Positions 16,127-22,981 of a stretch of 44,359 nucleotides of DNA are shown here, piece by piece (position 1 is the stretch's first letter; the number at the start of each line of letters is the position of its first letter). Location: IMG/VR virus record IMGVR_UViG_3300045256_000062, positions 1 to 44,359 of that record; one strand, 5' to 3'. The notes beneath the pieces were generated by a model. It saw nothing but the letters and a program-made list of their open reading frames with translations, ran no database searches and was not told where the DNA came from. This DNA comes from a virus. A program made the position numbers and the translations under genes.

Positions 16127-16636
16127 ATGGCGACAACATATTACGCAGTGATCGCAGACCATCTAGCTAGTGAGGCCTGGGCTCGCAAGTACTTGGAGTC
16201 GAAGCTCTGGCCGAATGGCGTCATCTGCCCAGAGTGCAAGAGCGGAGCGCGAATCACAACGATGCAGAACAGGCCCAGCTACTATCGCTGCAACGCTTGC
16301 AAGTTGGATTTCACGGTGCGGACAGGGACCATCTTTGAGCGGTCGCACGTTCCGCTGCACAAATGGGTTTACGCGATGTACTTGCTTGTCACCGCCCGGA
16401 AAGGCATCTCTACGATGCAATTGGCGAAAGAAATCGGCATCACCCAGAAATCCGCGTGGTTTGTCCTGCATCGTTTGCGCGAGGCTCTGGGGCAGGACAT
16501 CGACAAACTGCGCGGACAGGTGGAAGTAGACGAAATTCTCGACCGCACCGCAGACGTTGTGCTTGCGTACAAACCGAAGCCAAAAACGAAGGCAGCGAAG
16601 CGTCGAGCGCGTCGGAAGAAACGCAAGGCGAATTAG
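16127..16636 (+). CDS. IS1595/ISXO2-type transposase N-terminal region with basic tail, no catalytic domain
   Basis: Residues about 20-60 form the zinc ribbon of this transposase family (CPECKSGA, then CNACKLDFTVRTGTIFERSH). The next 50 residues match the family's helix-turn-helix segment (PLHKWVYAMYLL, GISTMQLAKEIGITQKSAWF). In the family a DDE domain follows, beginning with VEVDET; here VEVDE is reached and then the sequence changes to a Lys/Arg-rich tail of about 20 residues and stops. The protein could bind DNA but not transpose. ATG 16127 is chosen; GTG 16103 is possible. It follows the 120-aa gene and converges on the cytosine methyltransferase gene. No terminal inverted repeats are seen. 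Confidence 0.75.
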   Translation: MATTYYAVIADHLASEAWARKYLESKLWPNGVICPECKSGARITTMQNRPSYYRCNACKLDFTVRTGTIFERSHVPLHKWVYAMYLLVTARKGISTMQLAKEIGITQKSAWFVLHRLREALGQDIDKLRGQVEVDEILDRTADVVLAYKPKPKTKAAKRRARRKKRKAN

Positions 16637-16648
16637 TGTGGCAGGGAG

Positions 16649-17287
16649 TCATCTATATAATTCCCCAAAAAAGCATTTCGCTACGTGATTGGCAAGGGCA
16701 AAAGGAATCTTGGCAATTTGAGCGGACGCGGCCTTGCGCTTGGTGCTTTTGCTGCCATACAAGCGAGACATCGAAGTCTCGCAGTCCTTTCCGAACCAGT
16801 CGCCACCTTGCTTGATGTGCTCCGCTGGGTTTGTAAGATGGTGCGTATGGGAATGGCCATCACGTTTTTTTATATGACCCGGATTTTTCAGACCGCTGCT
16901 TTTCGTTGCATCGCAAAGCCGCTGTACTTCGCGTTCATCCCATCTACGCGGGGAGCAATTTCCTTTGTAATCCGCCGGAAATTCATCCTCTCCGCGCAAT
17001 GCACGCGCAATTTGCTTCGCCCGTCGCCACGGCATCGCCATATAGCTGTACTCTGTGCAAGGCGGCGAAGCCACAACCACAACGATTCGGTGAGCAATCT
17101 TGCGGAATTGCTCACCGCAAATCGTCAGAACGTTTTGCAGAACAAGGTGTCCGGGGTAGCCTCCCGTTCCGTAGTCATGCCGTTCAATGTCGAAGCCAAT
17201 CACTTCGTAATCTTCCGCGAGGAATCCTTCAGCCCATCCACCCAGACCACAGAACAAGTCAATGGCAATGGATTTCTCCTGTCGCAT
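16649..17287 (-). CDS. Dcm-like cytosine-C5 DNA methyltransferase lacking the ENV motif, 212 aa
   Basis: Motif I (AIDLFCGLGGWAEGF, residues about 8-22) and the catalytic Pro-Cys motif (SPPC, residues 74-77) are intact, and the C-terminus (KRKAASAQIAKIPFALA) matches phage members of the family. The segment that should contain ENV (motif VI) is missing: only about 27 residues separate DYKG from NPGHIKKRDG, against roughly 80 expected from memory. ENV contributes to cytosine binding, so activity is doubtful. Last gene of the early operon, 17 nt after HNH. A deletion or a misassembly could explain this. Confidence 0.8.
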   Translation of the reverse strand: MRQEKSIAIDLFCGLGGWAEGFLAEDYEVIGFDIERHDYGTGGYPGHLVLQNVLTICGEQFRKIAHRIVVVVASPPCTEYSYMAMPWRRAKQIARALRGEDEFPADYKGNCSPRRWDEREVQRLCDATKSSGLKNPGHIKKRDGHSHTHHLTNPAEHIKQGGDWFGKDCETSMSRLYGSKSTKRKAASAQIAKIPFALANHVAKCFFGELYR

Positions 17288-17304
17288 AGGAACTGGCGGA
17301 CTAC

Positions 17305-17718
17305 TCAGTCCACCACCCGCCGCTCGCCATCGTTCGAGTACTCCATCACTTTTCTAAATGCCGCCATCCATTTCACCTTGCGATTGTCTAGTTCGTCATG
17401 ATGGTAGCGGCATAGGGCCATCAGGTTGCTCAGCCGATCATCCCGTCTTACGCTTCGCGGAACGATGTGATGCGGATCATCTGCTCGCTTTGGGCATCTA
17501 ACGCCTACTTGCCACTCGCATCTTCCGCCGCTGCGCTCGCCTAGCGCCTGCTTCCGCAGAATCCAATCCTTGCCGTGAAGAACTTCCGAGCCGTCCAGCC
17601 GCACAAAGGAACGCGGGTCGGTGTAGCCGCGCTTCTGCTTCTCCACTTCATCGCGGTTCGAGATGCGGCAGCCATGTCCCCGCTTAAGTTTGGGCTTCGA
17701 GAAAGCTAGACGCTTCAC
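17305..17718 (-). CDS. HNH endonuclease, 137 aa
   Basis: The HNH/zinc site is visible: CEW and CPK upstream, then DDPHHIVPR with the catalytic His, LSNLMALCRYHHDE with the Asn and final His pair. The N-terminus is basic. The GTG at 17718-17716 overlaps the TGA of the upstream 55-aa gene (GTGA), which argues for this start rather than the GTG 24 nt upstream. Such enzymes occur in phage early regions and near terminase; here it sits between RusA and the methyltransferase. It may be a free homing-type nuclease or a recombination nuclease. Confidence 0.85.
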   Translation of the reverse strand: MKRLAFSKPKLKRGHGCRISNRDEVEKQKRGYTDPRSFVRLDGSEVLHGKDWILRKQALGERSGGRCEWQVGVRCPKRADDPHHIVPRSVRRDDRLSNLMALCRYHHDELDNRKVKWMAAFRKVMEYSNDGERRVVD

Positions 17719-17882
17719 GGCAGTCGCACCCTCAGCCAGCACCTGAGCAGATACCCGGCATTCCTTCCTGAATAGCGGGGCACTTCACTCTTGTGAATCC
17801 AAGTGCTGAATCCTTTTTGGCGCGTGCAGTGATACCAGTTCCACATCGGCTTTATCGTCCACTCCCCGAATCGCTCCGGCAT
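17715..17882 (-). CDS. Small protein coupled to HNH, 55 aa
   Basis: The ATG (17882-17880) has GGGGGAG just upstream and the TGA overlaps the HNH start (GTGA). The product is Trp-rich and basic, with WNWYHC and FSTWIHKSEVP. Unrecognised; the coupling suggests a partner or translational leader of HNH. Confidence 0.6.
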   Translation of the reverse strand: MPERFGEWTIKPMWNWYHCTRQKGFSTWIHKSEVPRYSGRNAGYLLRCWLRVRLP

Positions 17883-17910
17883 TTCTCCCCCACATGACTA
17901 GAAAAACCCT

Positions 17911-17955
17911 CGCCCTGCCTTGCCTTGCCCTGCCGTGCCGTGCCTCGCCAGGCCT
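17911..17955. repeat. Pentanucleotide tandem repeat in intergenic gap
   Basis: Nine 5-bp units of the form NGCCN, with TGCCT and TGCCG the commonest, lie between rusA and the 55-aa gene. On the minus strand the tract is G-rich and ends in GAGGGTTTTT. It may be a length-variable tract or may contribute to a terminator. Confidence 0.7.
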
Positions 17956-17969
17956 ATCCAGGCCCTACC

Positions 17970-18314
17970 TCAAATCGCTTCCAAATCGATCACCGTCTTT
18001 CGCTCTTTGTGTGGACACTTGACTTGCTCGACGTGCAACTCCAGATATTCCTGCGAATCGTCGAAAATGAGCTTGTTGTGCTTGAGCGCGTCCACCACAA
18101 CCTTGCAGGCCCCGAATGCGTTGTCTTTGTCGTAAATCCGCGAATGCCACAAGGTAATCGTCACGCGCATCTTTACCATCGGCTTGAGATACGCGCCGTC
18201 TAGCTGCGAGCGGACCAGCAGGGTCCAGTTGTCCCGCAAGTCGCGCTTGGCAGACCAGTGCATGCGAAGGACTTTGTTCAGGCTGGGCGGGACGTGCGGT
18301 ATCTCCAATTTCAT
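17970..18314 (-). CDS. rusA: RusA-family Holliday junction resolvase, 114 aa
   Basis: Resolves four-way junctions during phage recombination. The opening IPHVPPSLNKVLRMHW matches the RusA strand and loop; YDKDNAFGACKVVVDAL and LIFDDS carry the acidic residues and Lys of the active site. Length is typical. The ATG (18314-18312) has GGAG 5 nt upstream and overlaps the stop of the methyltransferase remnant (ATGA). It belongs with ERF in the same operon. Confidence 0.9.
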   Translation of the reverse strand: MKLEIPHVPPSLNKVLRMHWSAKRDLRDNWTLLVRSQLDGAYLKPMVKMRVTITLWHSRIYDKDNAFGACKVVVDALKHNKLIFDDSQEYLELHVEQVKCPHKERKTVIDLEAI

Positions 18315-18415
18315 TTGAACTCCAAGACTTCTTGGCTCAAACGCTTGGCTGCAATCTCGCAGTATTTCTCCTCGATTTCTATGCCGATGGCGCGTCGGCA
18401 TTTGAGTACGGCCTC
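18311..18415 (-). pseudogene. Orphan C-terminal fragment of a beta-class DNA methyltransferase
   Basis: In one frame of the minus strand these 34 codons read RRAIGIEIEEKYCEIAAKR and then LSQEVLEFK before a stop, nearly the same as the ends of the two complete methyltransferases at 27440 and 28969. No methyltransferase sequence precedes it: the frame is closed by a stop just upstream and an unrelated Cys-rich gene ends there. The stop codon overlaps the rusA start (ATGA), so the fragment may serve as a short translated leader. It looks like the remainder of a deleted third methyltransferase. Confidence 0.8.
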
Positions 18416-18668
18416 ACCACGGATTCACCATCTCAAGCGTCAACTCCCTTGCTGCATGGAAGCTCTTGCTTGGCCCGCTGGCCACTACCGGGCAGCCCTT
18501 AACCTTGCAGCGGTAGATTCTTCTGGTGTACTTGGCCGCATAGGGATGCGGGGAGGTGGTGCAGCCAAACATGGGTATCTTCTCCGGCTTGGATAAGCGC
18601 ATGGTGTTGCCGTGCCTGTGGCAGCGCACTTCGTCTGGCACCAGGCCGATAGAGTAGTGGACGCTCAC
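18414..18668 (-). CDS. Cys/His-rich small protein, 84 aa
   Basis: The GTG start (18668-18666) overlaps the TGA of the 60-aa gene (GTGA). Cys and His residues (CHRHG, CTTSPH, RCKVKGC) suggest a zinc ribbon with a Lys/Arg-rich surface. Unrecognised; probably a small early protein. The stop directly abuts the methyltransferase remnant. Confidence 0.65.
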   Translation of the reverse strand: MSVHYSIGLVPDEVRCHRHGNTMRLSKPEKIPMFGCTTSPHPYAAKYTRRIYRCKVKGCPVVASGPSKSFHAARELTLEMVNPW

Positions 18669-18847
18669 AAACCCACCTTTGGCTCAACTAATGCCTGAGC
18701 CTTCTCTAAATCTTGCTCGGCTTCCTTTAACGCCTTCGCGCAACGGTCGATTTGTTTTTGTAAGTGGACGGTTAGGTACTTCTTCGCTTCATCGAATGTC
18801 AGGTAGTATCTAGCTCGGTACCACGTTTCGCTCAATTTGCCCTCCAT
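18665..18847 (-). CDS. Small coiled-coil protein, 60 aa
   Basis: The ATG (18847-18845) lies inside the end of the 113-aa gene. The last 35 residues form a charged heptad-like helix (CAKALKEAEQDLEKAQALVE). Unrecognised. The open frame continues upstream but only as an overlap with the real upstream gene. Confidence 0.6.
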   Translation of the reverse strand: MEGKLSETWYRARYYLTFDEAKKYLTVHLQKQIDRCAKALKEAEQDLEKAQALVEPKVGL

Positions 18848-19173
18848 CTCGCTAGAATCTTGTCTGCCTCTTCGCCCGTCCGCTGGCTCTCCTCTATTGC
18901 CCGATTGATGAGCGATACCTGTGGACTGGGGGCTAATGGCTTGCAGGCTATGGGCCGCCGCGGCGTGTGGTCGTTGATGAACAGCCCTCGCCATCCCTTT
19001 ACCGTGGCCTCTTCGAGAATGTATGTCGTGTCGTAGCCCAGCACATGCCATTCTGCCAGTTGCTTCAGGGCGATTCGCTGCGCCCGATCAGTGAACGGTA
19101 TGCGCTTCATTTCCTTACGCATCTCCACCCATCCTTCCCATGCTTCCCTGTCCAGCCAGTCAGGAAGGCTCAT
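18832..19173 (-). CDS. Replication-associated-type protein, 113 aa
   Basis: Residues 5-65 carry a WxxWxxMRKEMKRIPFT pattern, a helix with HVLGYD, and GWRGLF. This layout I associate with the C-terminal tail of phage replication initiators and helicase loaders (DnaD/phage-O-type). The rest is disordered, ending in an Arg-rich helix. The ATG overlaps the preceding 49-aa gene (ATGA) and has GGAGGG 4 nt upstream. It could be a stand-alone loader-interaction module in a phage without its own helicase, but this is inference. Confidence 0.55.
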   Translation of the reverse strand: MSLPDWLDREAWEGWVEMRKEMKRIPFTDRAQRIALKQLAEWHVLGYDTTYILEEATVKGWRGLFINDHTPRRPIACKPLAPSPQVSLINRAIEESQRTGEEADKILARWRAN

Positions 19174-19319
19174 ACGTCCCTCCAGATGTGCCAGCCGTTA
19201 CACTCACTGCACCAAAGCACTTCCCAGTCGTGATCTGGATACTCTTCCCTCAAATCCTCCGCATCAATCGCCGCCCTTTCTTCCGATACATAAACTTTCT
19301 TGACGCACTTCTCCTTCAT
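19170..19319 (-). CDS. Small Cys-pair protein, 49 aa
   Basis: ATG 19319-19317, TGA 19172-19170 overlapping the next start (ATGA). The acidic product ends in WCSECNGWHIWRDV, a CxxC followed by WH, as in single zinc knuckles. It has a G-rich ribosome-binding region. Unrecognised. Confidence 0.65.
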   Translation of the reverse strand: MKEKCVKKVYVSEERAAIDAEDLREEYPDHDWEVLWCSECNGWHIWRDV

Positions 19320-19756
19320 GCGACACCCCCACCATATCTCCCTGAAGTTAGGAGCTTTCTTTTCCGGTGGCGGCCTCTGGTTCGATCTTTCCCGCTGTAT
19401 TCGGCTTGGGGGTCTAGCCGCTCCCTCAACGGGTCAGAAAGCAGTGCTCGCAGAGTCAACGAGCTAAATTCACTTGCCTTCAGGTCGCGGGTCGCAGGTC
19501 GGCGTTGCCCGCACTGGTACTTTGCAAGTGAAAGTGCACAACTTCGCCCATCATTCGCGCTGCCGCGCCAAGAGTGACGGCTCCAGACTTGGAAAGTGAA
19601 CGGATCATATAGACCGTATGCGCTTTCTCGAAAGTTAGTGCCGGACCCGCGACGGGCATACGGTCTAGGTAGGTACGCCGCAAGCCCGGCAGAAAGCTTT
19701 CGTTCTGCTTGTTTATCAGTTAGCGAGGCGAAATGCAAGCGAAAAGTGTAGTCCAT
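19316..19756 (-). CDS. Uncertain gene with two competing frames, 146 codons
   Basis: The frame from ATG 19756 (GGAG 8 nt upstream) is open to the TGA at 19318-19316, which overlaps the next start (ATGA). Its first 25 residues look protein-like, but between about 19700 and 19480 a second frame looks better: it reads PGLRRTYLDRMPVAGPALTF and then SLSKSGAVTLGAAARMMGE, with more G and C at third positions. Either the gene has a frameshift, or two genes overlap. I cannot decide which product is made. Confidence 0.4.
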   Translation of the reverse strand: MDYTFRLHFASLTDKQAERKLSAGLAAYLPRPYARRGSGTNFRESAYGLYDPFTFQVWSRHSWRGSANDGRSCALSLAKYQCGQRRPATRDLKASEFSSLTLRALLSDPLRERLDPQAEYSGKDRTRGRHRKRKLLTSGRYGGGVA

Positions 19757-19795
19757 CCGTGTTTCTCCATACGACACAGACTTACTGCTGGACCG

Positions 19796-19996
19796 CTACT
19801 GCTTGTGGCCACTATTGCCTACTGCCACCGTCACACCCAGAATATCGCGCTTCATGTTTGGCGCGTCATACCACGGTCTCAGCCGCTCCTTGGCCTTGTT
19901 CTCCGGAACCGCCCGCCAGCACCGCATCCACTTCCGCATGTAGCCAGGATGCTTCTTCCGCCATTCCCGCTGGTAACGCCGCTGGGCCTCGGTCAT
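19796..19996 (-). CDS. Small basic protein, 66 aa
   Basis: The ATG overlaps the TGA of the Ala/Trp-repeat gene (ATGA). The N-terminal 25 residues are Arg/Lys/Trp-rich (RRYQREWRKKHPGYMRKW), as seen in small nucleic-acid-binding and HNH-linked phage proteins. The rest is unremarkable. Unrecognised. Confidence 0.65.
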   Translation of the reverse strand: MTEAQRRYQREWRKKHPGYMRKWMRCWRAVPENKAKERLRPWYDAPNMKRDILGVTVAVGNSGHKQ

Positions 19997-20817
19997 GCCA
20001 CACTCCTGCGAATCGCTTCCAAGTCAACCTCGCCGTTGAGGTACTCCAATAGCCGTTTGCTTTGCGCAGCCGTCGCCGCAGCACACGCCGCATCCCACGC
20101 CGCATCCCTCGCCGCAGCCCACGCCGGATCCCACGCCGCATCCCACGCCGCATCCCTCGCCGCAGCCCACGCCGCAGCCGTCGCCGCCGCCCTCGCCGCA
20201 GCCCACGCCGCATCCCTCGCCGCAGCCCACGCCGGATCCCACGCCGCATCCCACGCCGCATCCCTCGCCGCAGCCCACGCCGCAGCCCACGCCGCATCCC
20301 TCGCCGCATCCCACGCCGCAGCCCACGCCGGATCCCACGCCGCATCCCTCGCCGCAGCCCACGCCGCAGCCCACGCCGCATCCCTCGCCGCAGCCCACGC
20401 CGCAGCCATTTCTTCTTTCGTAGCGAGTCCGAACGCGAACCGCCGCGCTATGTGAATCGCATTGACGTTACGTTCATCCTCCACGAGATGTACGACCGCT
20501 TCGGCGCAGTCGCAGGCAAACAGTCGCGCTGTCTGGTCGTTCCATCTTTCCAGCTTGCGGACCAGCCGTGCCTGCTCTACGACACCCTTAGTGCCCTGCC
20601 ATACTTGCATTCCACGTACTTCCACCTCGAAGATTGCAGGTCCGAGCCACGCGACCAGCATCTCCGGCTTTACGACGTGATATCCACGCACGCAAGGCGC
20701 AGGCTCAGCAATACGCGGCATCCATTTGCCTGGCCCATCGCCTTGCGGAAGGAACCATTCCCCGCGCCCACCATGAAACGCCGAGCCGTCCTCGTTCAGC
20801 ACCTTGTAGAGCGTCAC
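19993..20817 (-). CDS. DUF7666-like domain plus Ala/Trp tetrapeptide-repeat protein, 274 aa
   Basis: The N-terminal 110 residues form a folded domain: [26 protein letters not shown] and IFEVEV. This resembles the DUF7666-type domain found in many phage proteins (from memory). Then about 28 four-residue units of the type [12 protein letters not shown] or PAWA run from residue 140 to 250. The repeat region is one 12-bp tandem repeat in DNA. The second GTG (20817) is chosen because AGGAGG lies 5 nt before it. An Ala-rich helical repeat bearing Trp on one face suggests a helix bundle or membrane surface. Function unknown. Confidence 0.65.
   Translation of the reverse strand: MTLYKVLNEDGSAFHGGRGEWFLPQGDGPGKWMPRIAEPAPCVRGYHVVKPEMLVAWLGPAIFEVEVRGMQVWQGTKGVVEQARLVRKLERWNDQTARLFACDCAEAVVHLVEDERNVNAIHIARRFAFGLATKEEMAAAWAAARDAAWAAAWAAARDAAWDPAWAAAWDAARDAAWAAAWAAARDAAWDAAWDPAWAAARDAAWAAARAAATAAAWAAARDAAWDAAWDPAWAAARDAAWDAACAAATAAQSKRLLEYLNGEVDLEAIRRSVA
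20068..20408. repeat. 12-bp-period tandem repeat (Ala/Trp/Arg/Asp codons)
   Basis: Long run of near-identical 12-bp units within the coding region above, with higher-order units formed by GCATCC, GCAGCC and GGATCC variants. It is in frame, so unit changes would keep the gene open. Confidence 0.85.
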
Positions 20818-20851
20818 CACAGCCTCCTTTTAATCACCCAGCCCGCCCCTA

Positions 20852-21118
20852 TCAAAACTCCGCGTCGGGATTCTTTAGATTGCACTCGCCGCAAACTGTG
20901 AATCCGCCTTCGCCACCACAAGCCGAGCACTTTTCCATGTCGCCTTCGTCATACCAAAGCGGGTCTTTTTCGTAAGCGTCAAAATATCCTTCATCGCATC
21001 CATTCCAGCAGGGAACCCAAGCGGTGCATTCCACTTCTCCGTGAATTGAGCAAATCCAAGTGTCTTTCTCCTTGTCGAAAACGAAGCTATAAGGAACTGC
21101 CGCTTGCTCATCGCTCAT
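20852..21118 (-). CDS. Zinc-ribbon protein, 88 aa
   Basis: Acidic protein with a DnaJ-type Cys pattern at the C-terminus (CSACGGEGG, CGEC), plus earlier Cys residues at CSIHG and PCWNGCDEGY. The likely role is zinc binding for protein contact. ATG 21118-21116 overlaps the membrane gene (ATGA). No further assignment. Confidence 0.7.
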   Translation of the reverse strand: MSDEQAAVPYSFVFDKEKDTWICSIHGEVECTAWVPCWNGCDEGYFDAYEKDPLWYDEGDMEKCSACGGEGGFTVCGECNLKNPDAEF

Positions 21119-21228
21119 CTCAGTTTCTCCCGAATCACCCAGCCCGCGTACAGCGTCACGCCCGCAATCCACACGAGCAGCCATAGGAACGTCTTGCCCG
21201 TTGCCGCCCTTGGGCCTTGGAACTTCAC
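21115..21228 (-). CDS. Small single-span membrane protein, 37 aa
   Basis: The GTG (21228-21226) overlaps the TGA of the 124-aa gene (GTGA), and its TGA overlaps the next ATG. The product has one hydrophobic segment (FLWLLVWIAGVTLYAGWVI) with a basic N-terminal part (KFQGPRAATGK). Part of the N-terminus resembles that of the upstream protein (AATGK). Function unknown. Confidence 0.6.
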   Translation of the reverse strand: MKFQGPRAATGKTFLWLLVWIAGVTLYAGWVIREKLR

Positions 21229-21599
21229 AACGAATTTTCCTCGCAAGAGCATTCTCCGCAAACGTCTCCTTCGTAAGCTACTGGATAGCCGCACCGCGCC
21301 GCGCATGTAGCCTGAATGAAATACGTCAGGCGATTGCCATGTAGTTTTCCGAGCCATCCCTTCTTTGCATGAGGAATCTTTTCAGAATATAGAAGCAGAT
21401 TCGGACGATACCTTTTGAGATATCCACGCAAAACGCCAGGAGCGTCAAAGGATGTAACTCCCCGCATTATTCCGGACAACTCATTTGTATTTGCCCCCTG
21501 TGTCCTCATGCACAGGCGAATAGCGGCTTCAAAAACTGGCTGCGTCAATGGCCTTCTCTTTTTCTTGCCCGTTGCCGCCTGCTTGCCGCGAAAGGTCAT
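21225..21599 (-). CDS. Cys-rich basic protein, 124 aa
   Basis: The basic N-terminus (RGKQAATGKKKRRPL) leads into a helical domain with MRTQGANTNELSGIMRG, like a DNA-binding winged or homeodomain-like unit, then a C-terminal zinc-ribbon-like region (CAARCGYP, CGECSC). The ATG overlaps the stop of the membrane gene (ATGA). Nucleic-acid binding is plausible; unrecognised. Confidence 0.65.
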   Translation of the reverse strand: MTFRGKQAATGKKKRRPLTQPVFEAAIRLCMRTQGANTNELSGIMRGVTSFDAPGVLRGYLKRYRPNLLLYSEKIPHAKKGWLGKLHGNRLTYFIQATCAARCGYPVAYEGDVCGECSCEENSL

Positions 21600-21859
21600 T
21601 GCGCAAACCCCTGCCAAATGATGTGGAACAAATAGGCGGAAATGCTCAGTGCCACCAGCAGCAAGCCTACGGGCAGCCAGATTGACGGTCTGCGCGGCAC
21701 TCGCACAGGCTGCAACTTCTGCCGCTTGGCCTGCTCGGCCAGCAGCTCCCTGCGCAGAAACGCTTCTATGGCCTCATCGCGCCACTCTTCGTAGCCGTGC
21801 GTAGCCGCTTCCAGGCACAAGTGCCAGTCACGTCGCGTCGGATTGGTCAGCGTCGGCAT
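21596..21859 (-). CDS. Small tail-anchored membrane protein, 87 aa
   Basis: Soluble helical N-terminal 60 residues with Arg and Glu, followed by one C-terminal membrane segment (SIWLPVGLLLVALSISAYLF). Such a layout would place the bulk in the cytoplasm. The start overlaps the upstream gene by 32 nt; the stop overlaps the next start (ATGA). Confidence 0.65.
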   Translation of the reverse strand: MPTLTNPTRRDWHLCLEAATHGYEEWRDEAIEAFLRRELLAEQAKRQKLQPVRVPRRPSIWLPVGLLLVALSISAYLFHIIWQGFAQ

Positions 21860-22175
21860 TGCCGCTCCCTTCGTGCAGTTGCAGCCAGTTCGCTATAAGC
21901 TCTGGCCGCTCTGCAAAGCCCTTGAGCAAGTCCGTGATGAACACGCCAAACAGCGTGGGATTCTCCTCGAGCTCCCGCATGACAATCTCTTTGTGCTGAT
22001 GAAAGGCGGAATAGGTTGTGGGATCGGCGGAGAACACGATGCGCTTGCGATTCTCGGTGTTCTTGATCCGCTTGCGTGCTTCCCGCCGGGGCAGCTTGAA
22101 TACAACTGGCTCATCATCGGGAAGGTTGTCCCGCAGCCAGCCCCAGCGAGATTTGATTTCGCCCCACTTGGCCAT
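21828..22175 (-). CDS. Unknown soluble protein, 115 aa
   Basis: Helical protein with Trp-rich N-terminus (KWGEIKSRWGWLRD), a basic stretch (RREARKRIKNTENRKR) and an acidic C-terminus. It begins directly after the stop of the hexapeptide-repeat gene. Unrecognised; a regulatory or nucleic-acid role is possible. Confidence 0.65.
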   Translation of the reverse strand: MAKWGEIKSRWGWLRDNLPDDEPVVFKLPRREARKRIKNTENRKRIVFSADPTTYSAFHQHKEIVMRELEENPTLFGVFITDLLKGFAERPELIANWLQLHEGSGNADADQSDAT

Positions 22176-22646
22176 CTACTTGCCTACCTTGCAGAACAAT
22201 CTGATGTACGCGCCGTACTCCTCAATTTGCTCTTTGCTGTAGCCTTCCGCTCGCCCGATGGCTTTGTAGTGCTTTTGCCAGTAGGCGAAGGTGTACTCTT
22301 GGCAGCCAATGGTGATGTGATTGTAACGGGAGTTAGTAAGCGCATGGCGTGTCCCTTGGATATACAGAGGCGATTGTTCCCACGCATCGCCGGAGACCCG
22401 CGCATCGCCGGAGACCCACGCATCGCCGGAGACCCGCGCAGTGCCGTAGACCCACGCATCGCCGTAGACCCGCGCAGTGCCGGAGACCTGCGCATTGCCG
22501 TAGACCCGCGCAGTGCCGGAGACCTGCGCATTGCCGTAGACCCGCGCATTTGGCCCCACATAGCAGGACGCTTCGACCACAGCCGTATCTTCTACCCATC
22601 CGCCGCCATTCTTGTGTTTGTGCCAACCCTTACGCTCTTCGCTCAT
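22176..22646 (-). CDS. Hexapeptide-repeat (left-handed beta-helix) protein, 156 aa
   Basis: After a short Lys/Gly-rich N-terminus, residues about 25-85 hold about ten six-residue units (YGNAQV, SGTARV, YGDAWV, SGDARV), as in left-handed beta-helix proteins. A C-terminal globular part follows (ITIGCQEYTFAYWQKHY). ATG 22646 overlaps the previous stop (ATGA); the longer frame is ignored. It could form a trimeric needle or a bactofilin-like fold. Phage proteins of this type have no known role that I can name. Confidence 0.7.
   Translation of the reverse strand: MSEERKGWHKHKNGGGWVEDTAVVEASCYVGPNARVYGNAQVSGTARVYGNAQVSGTARVYGDAWVYGTARVSGDAWVSGDARVSGDAWEQSPLYIQGTRHALTNSRYNHITIGCQEYTFAYWQKHYKAIGRAEGYSKEQIEEYGAYIRLFCKVGK
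22377..22550. repeat. 18-bp-period tandem repeat (hexapeptide units)
   Basis: Units of 18 bp with GCATCGCCGGAGACCCGC as one variant follow each other in frame. This is the coding repeat of the beta-helix gene, not an array with spacers. Confidence 0.85.
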
Positions 22647-22981
22647 CGCAGCCTCCACGCTCTAACTGGCCTGGCATGATTCGATGGCCGCTTGCTCTCG
22701 CGCCACTCCACAAACTCCCACTCTGCCCCGCGGAAGATTTGACCTGCTGCATTGCCAAGGCACCGCGGATCGAGGAACTGGAACACATCATCGGTAGTCA
22801 CTACGCCCCGCGTGCCGGCAAGGAACTGCGCTAGTAATTGAGCTACTTTCAGCGCGTGCTTGTGCTTGGCGATAGTGAGCCGGAGACCGTCGAGCTTGAG
22901 TTGCTTCGGAGAAGCGGCACGCCGTGCAGGGATAGCAGAGTTAGTACTTGGCGTTGGATTTGCTGCTTCTCCGAATCTCAT
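22643..22981 (-). CDS. Recombination-neighbour protein, 112 aa
   Basis: The C-terminal half carries a pattern (VVTTDDVFQFL, LGNAAGQIFRG, SNHARPVRAWRL) that I know from small phage proteins beside recombination genes. The middle has a helical KHKHALKVAQLL segment. The ATG overlaps the ERF stop (ATGA), so the two are coupled. It may act with ERF in strand annealing, or in replication; this is inference from the neighbourhood. Confidence 0.6.
   Translation of the reverse strand: MRFGEAANPTPSTNSAIPARRAASPKQLKLDGLRLTIAKHKHALKVAQLLAQFLAGTRGVVTTDDVFQFLDPRCLGNAAGQIFRGAEWEFVEWRESKRPSNHARPVRAWRLR

Noticed and set aside
16127-16648. Complete insertion sequence
   Set aside because: No catalytic domain, no terminal inverted repeats or target duplication that I can see.
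17970-18401. 143-codon version of the RusA frame
   Set aside because: The extra N-terminus is the out-of-frame reading of the methyltransferase remnant; the ATG at 18314 has a proper ribosome-binding site.
20062-20901. Plus-strand frame with Arg-Ile-Pro-Arg-Arg-Ser repeats
   Set aside because: It is the antisense reading of the Ala/Trp-repeat gene; the minus-strand frame has a folded N-terminal domain, a ribosome-binding site and coupled neighbours.
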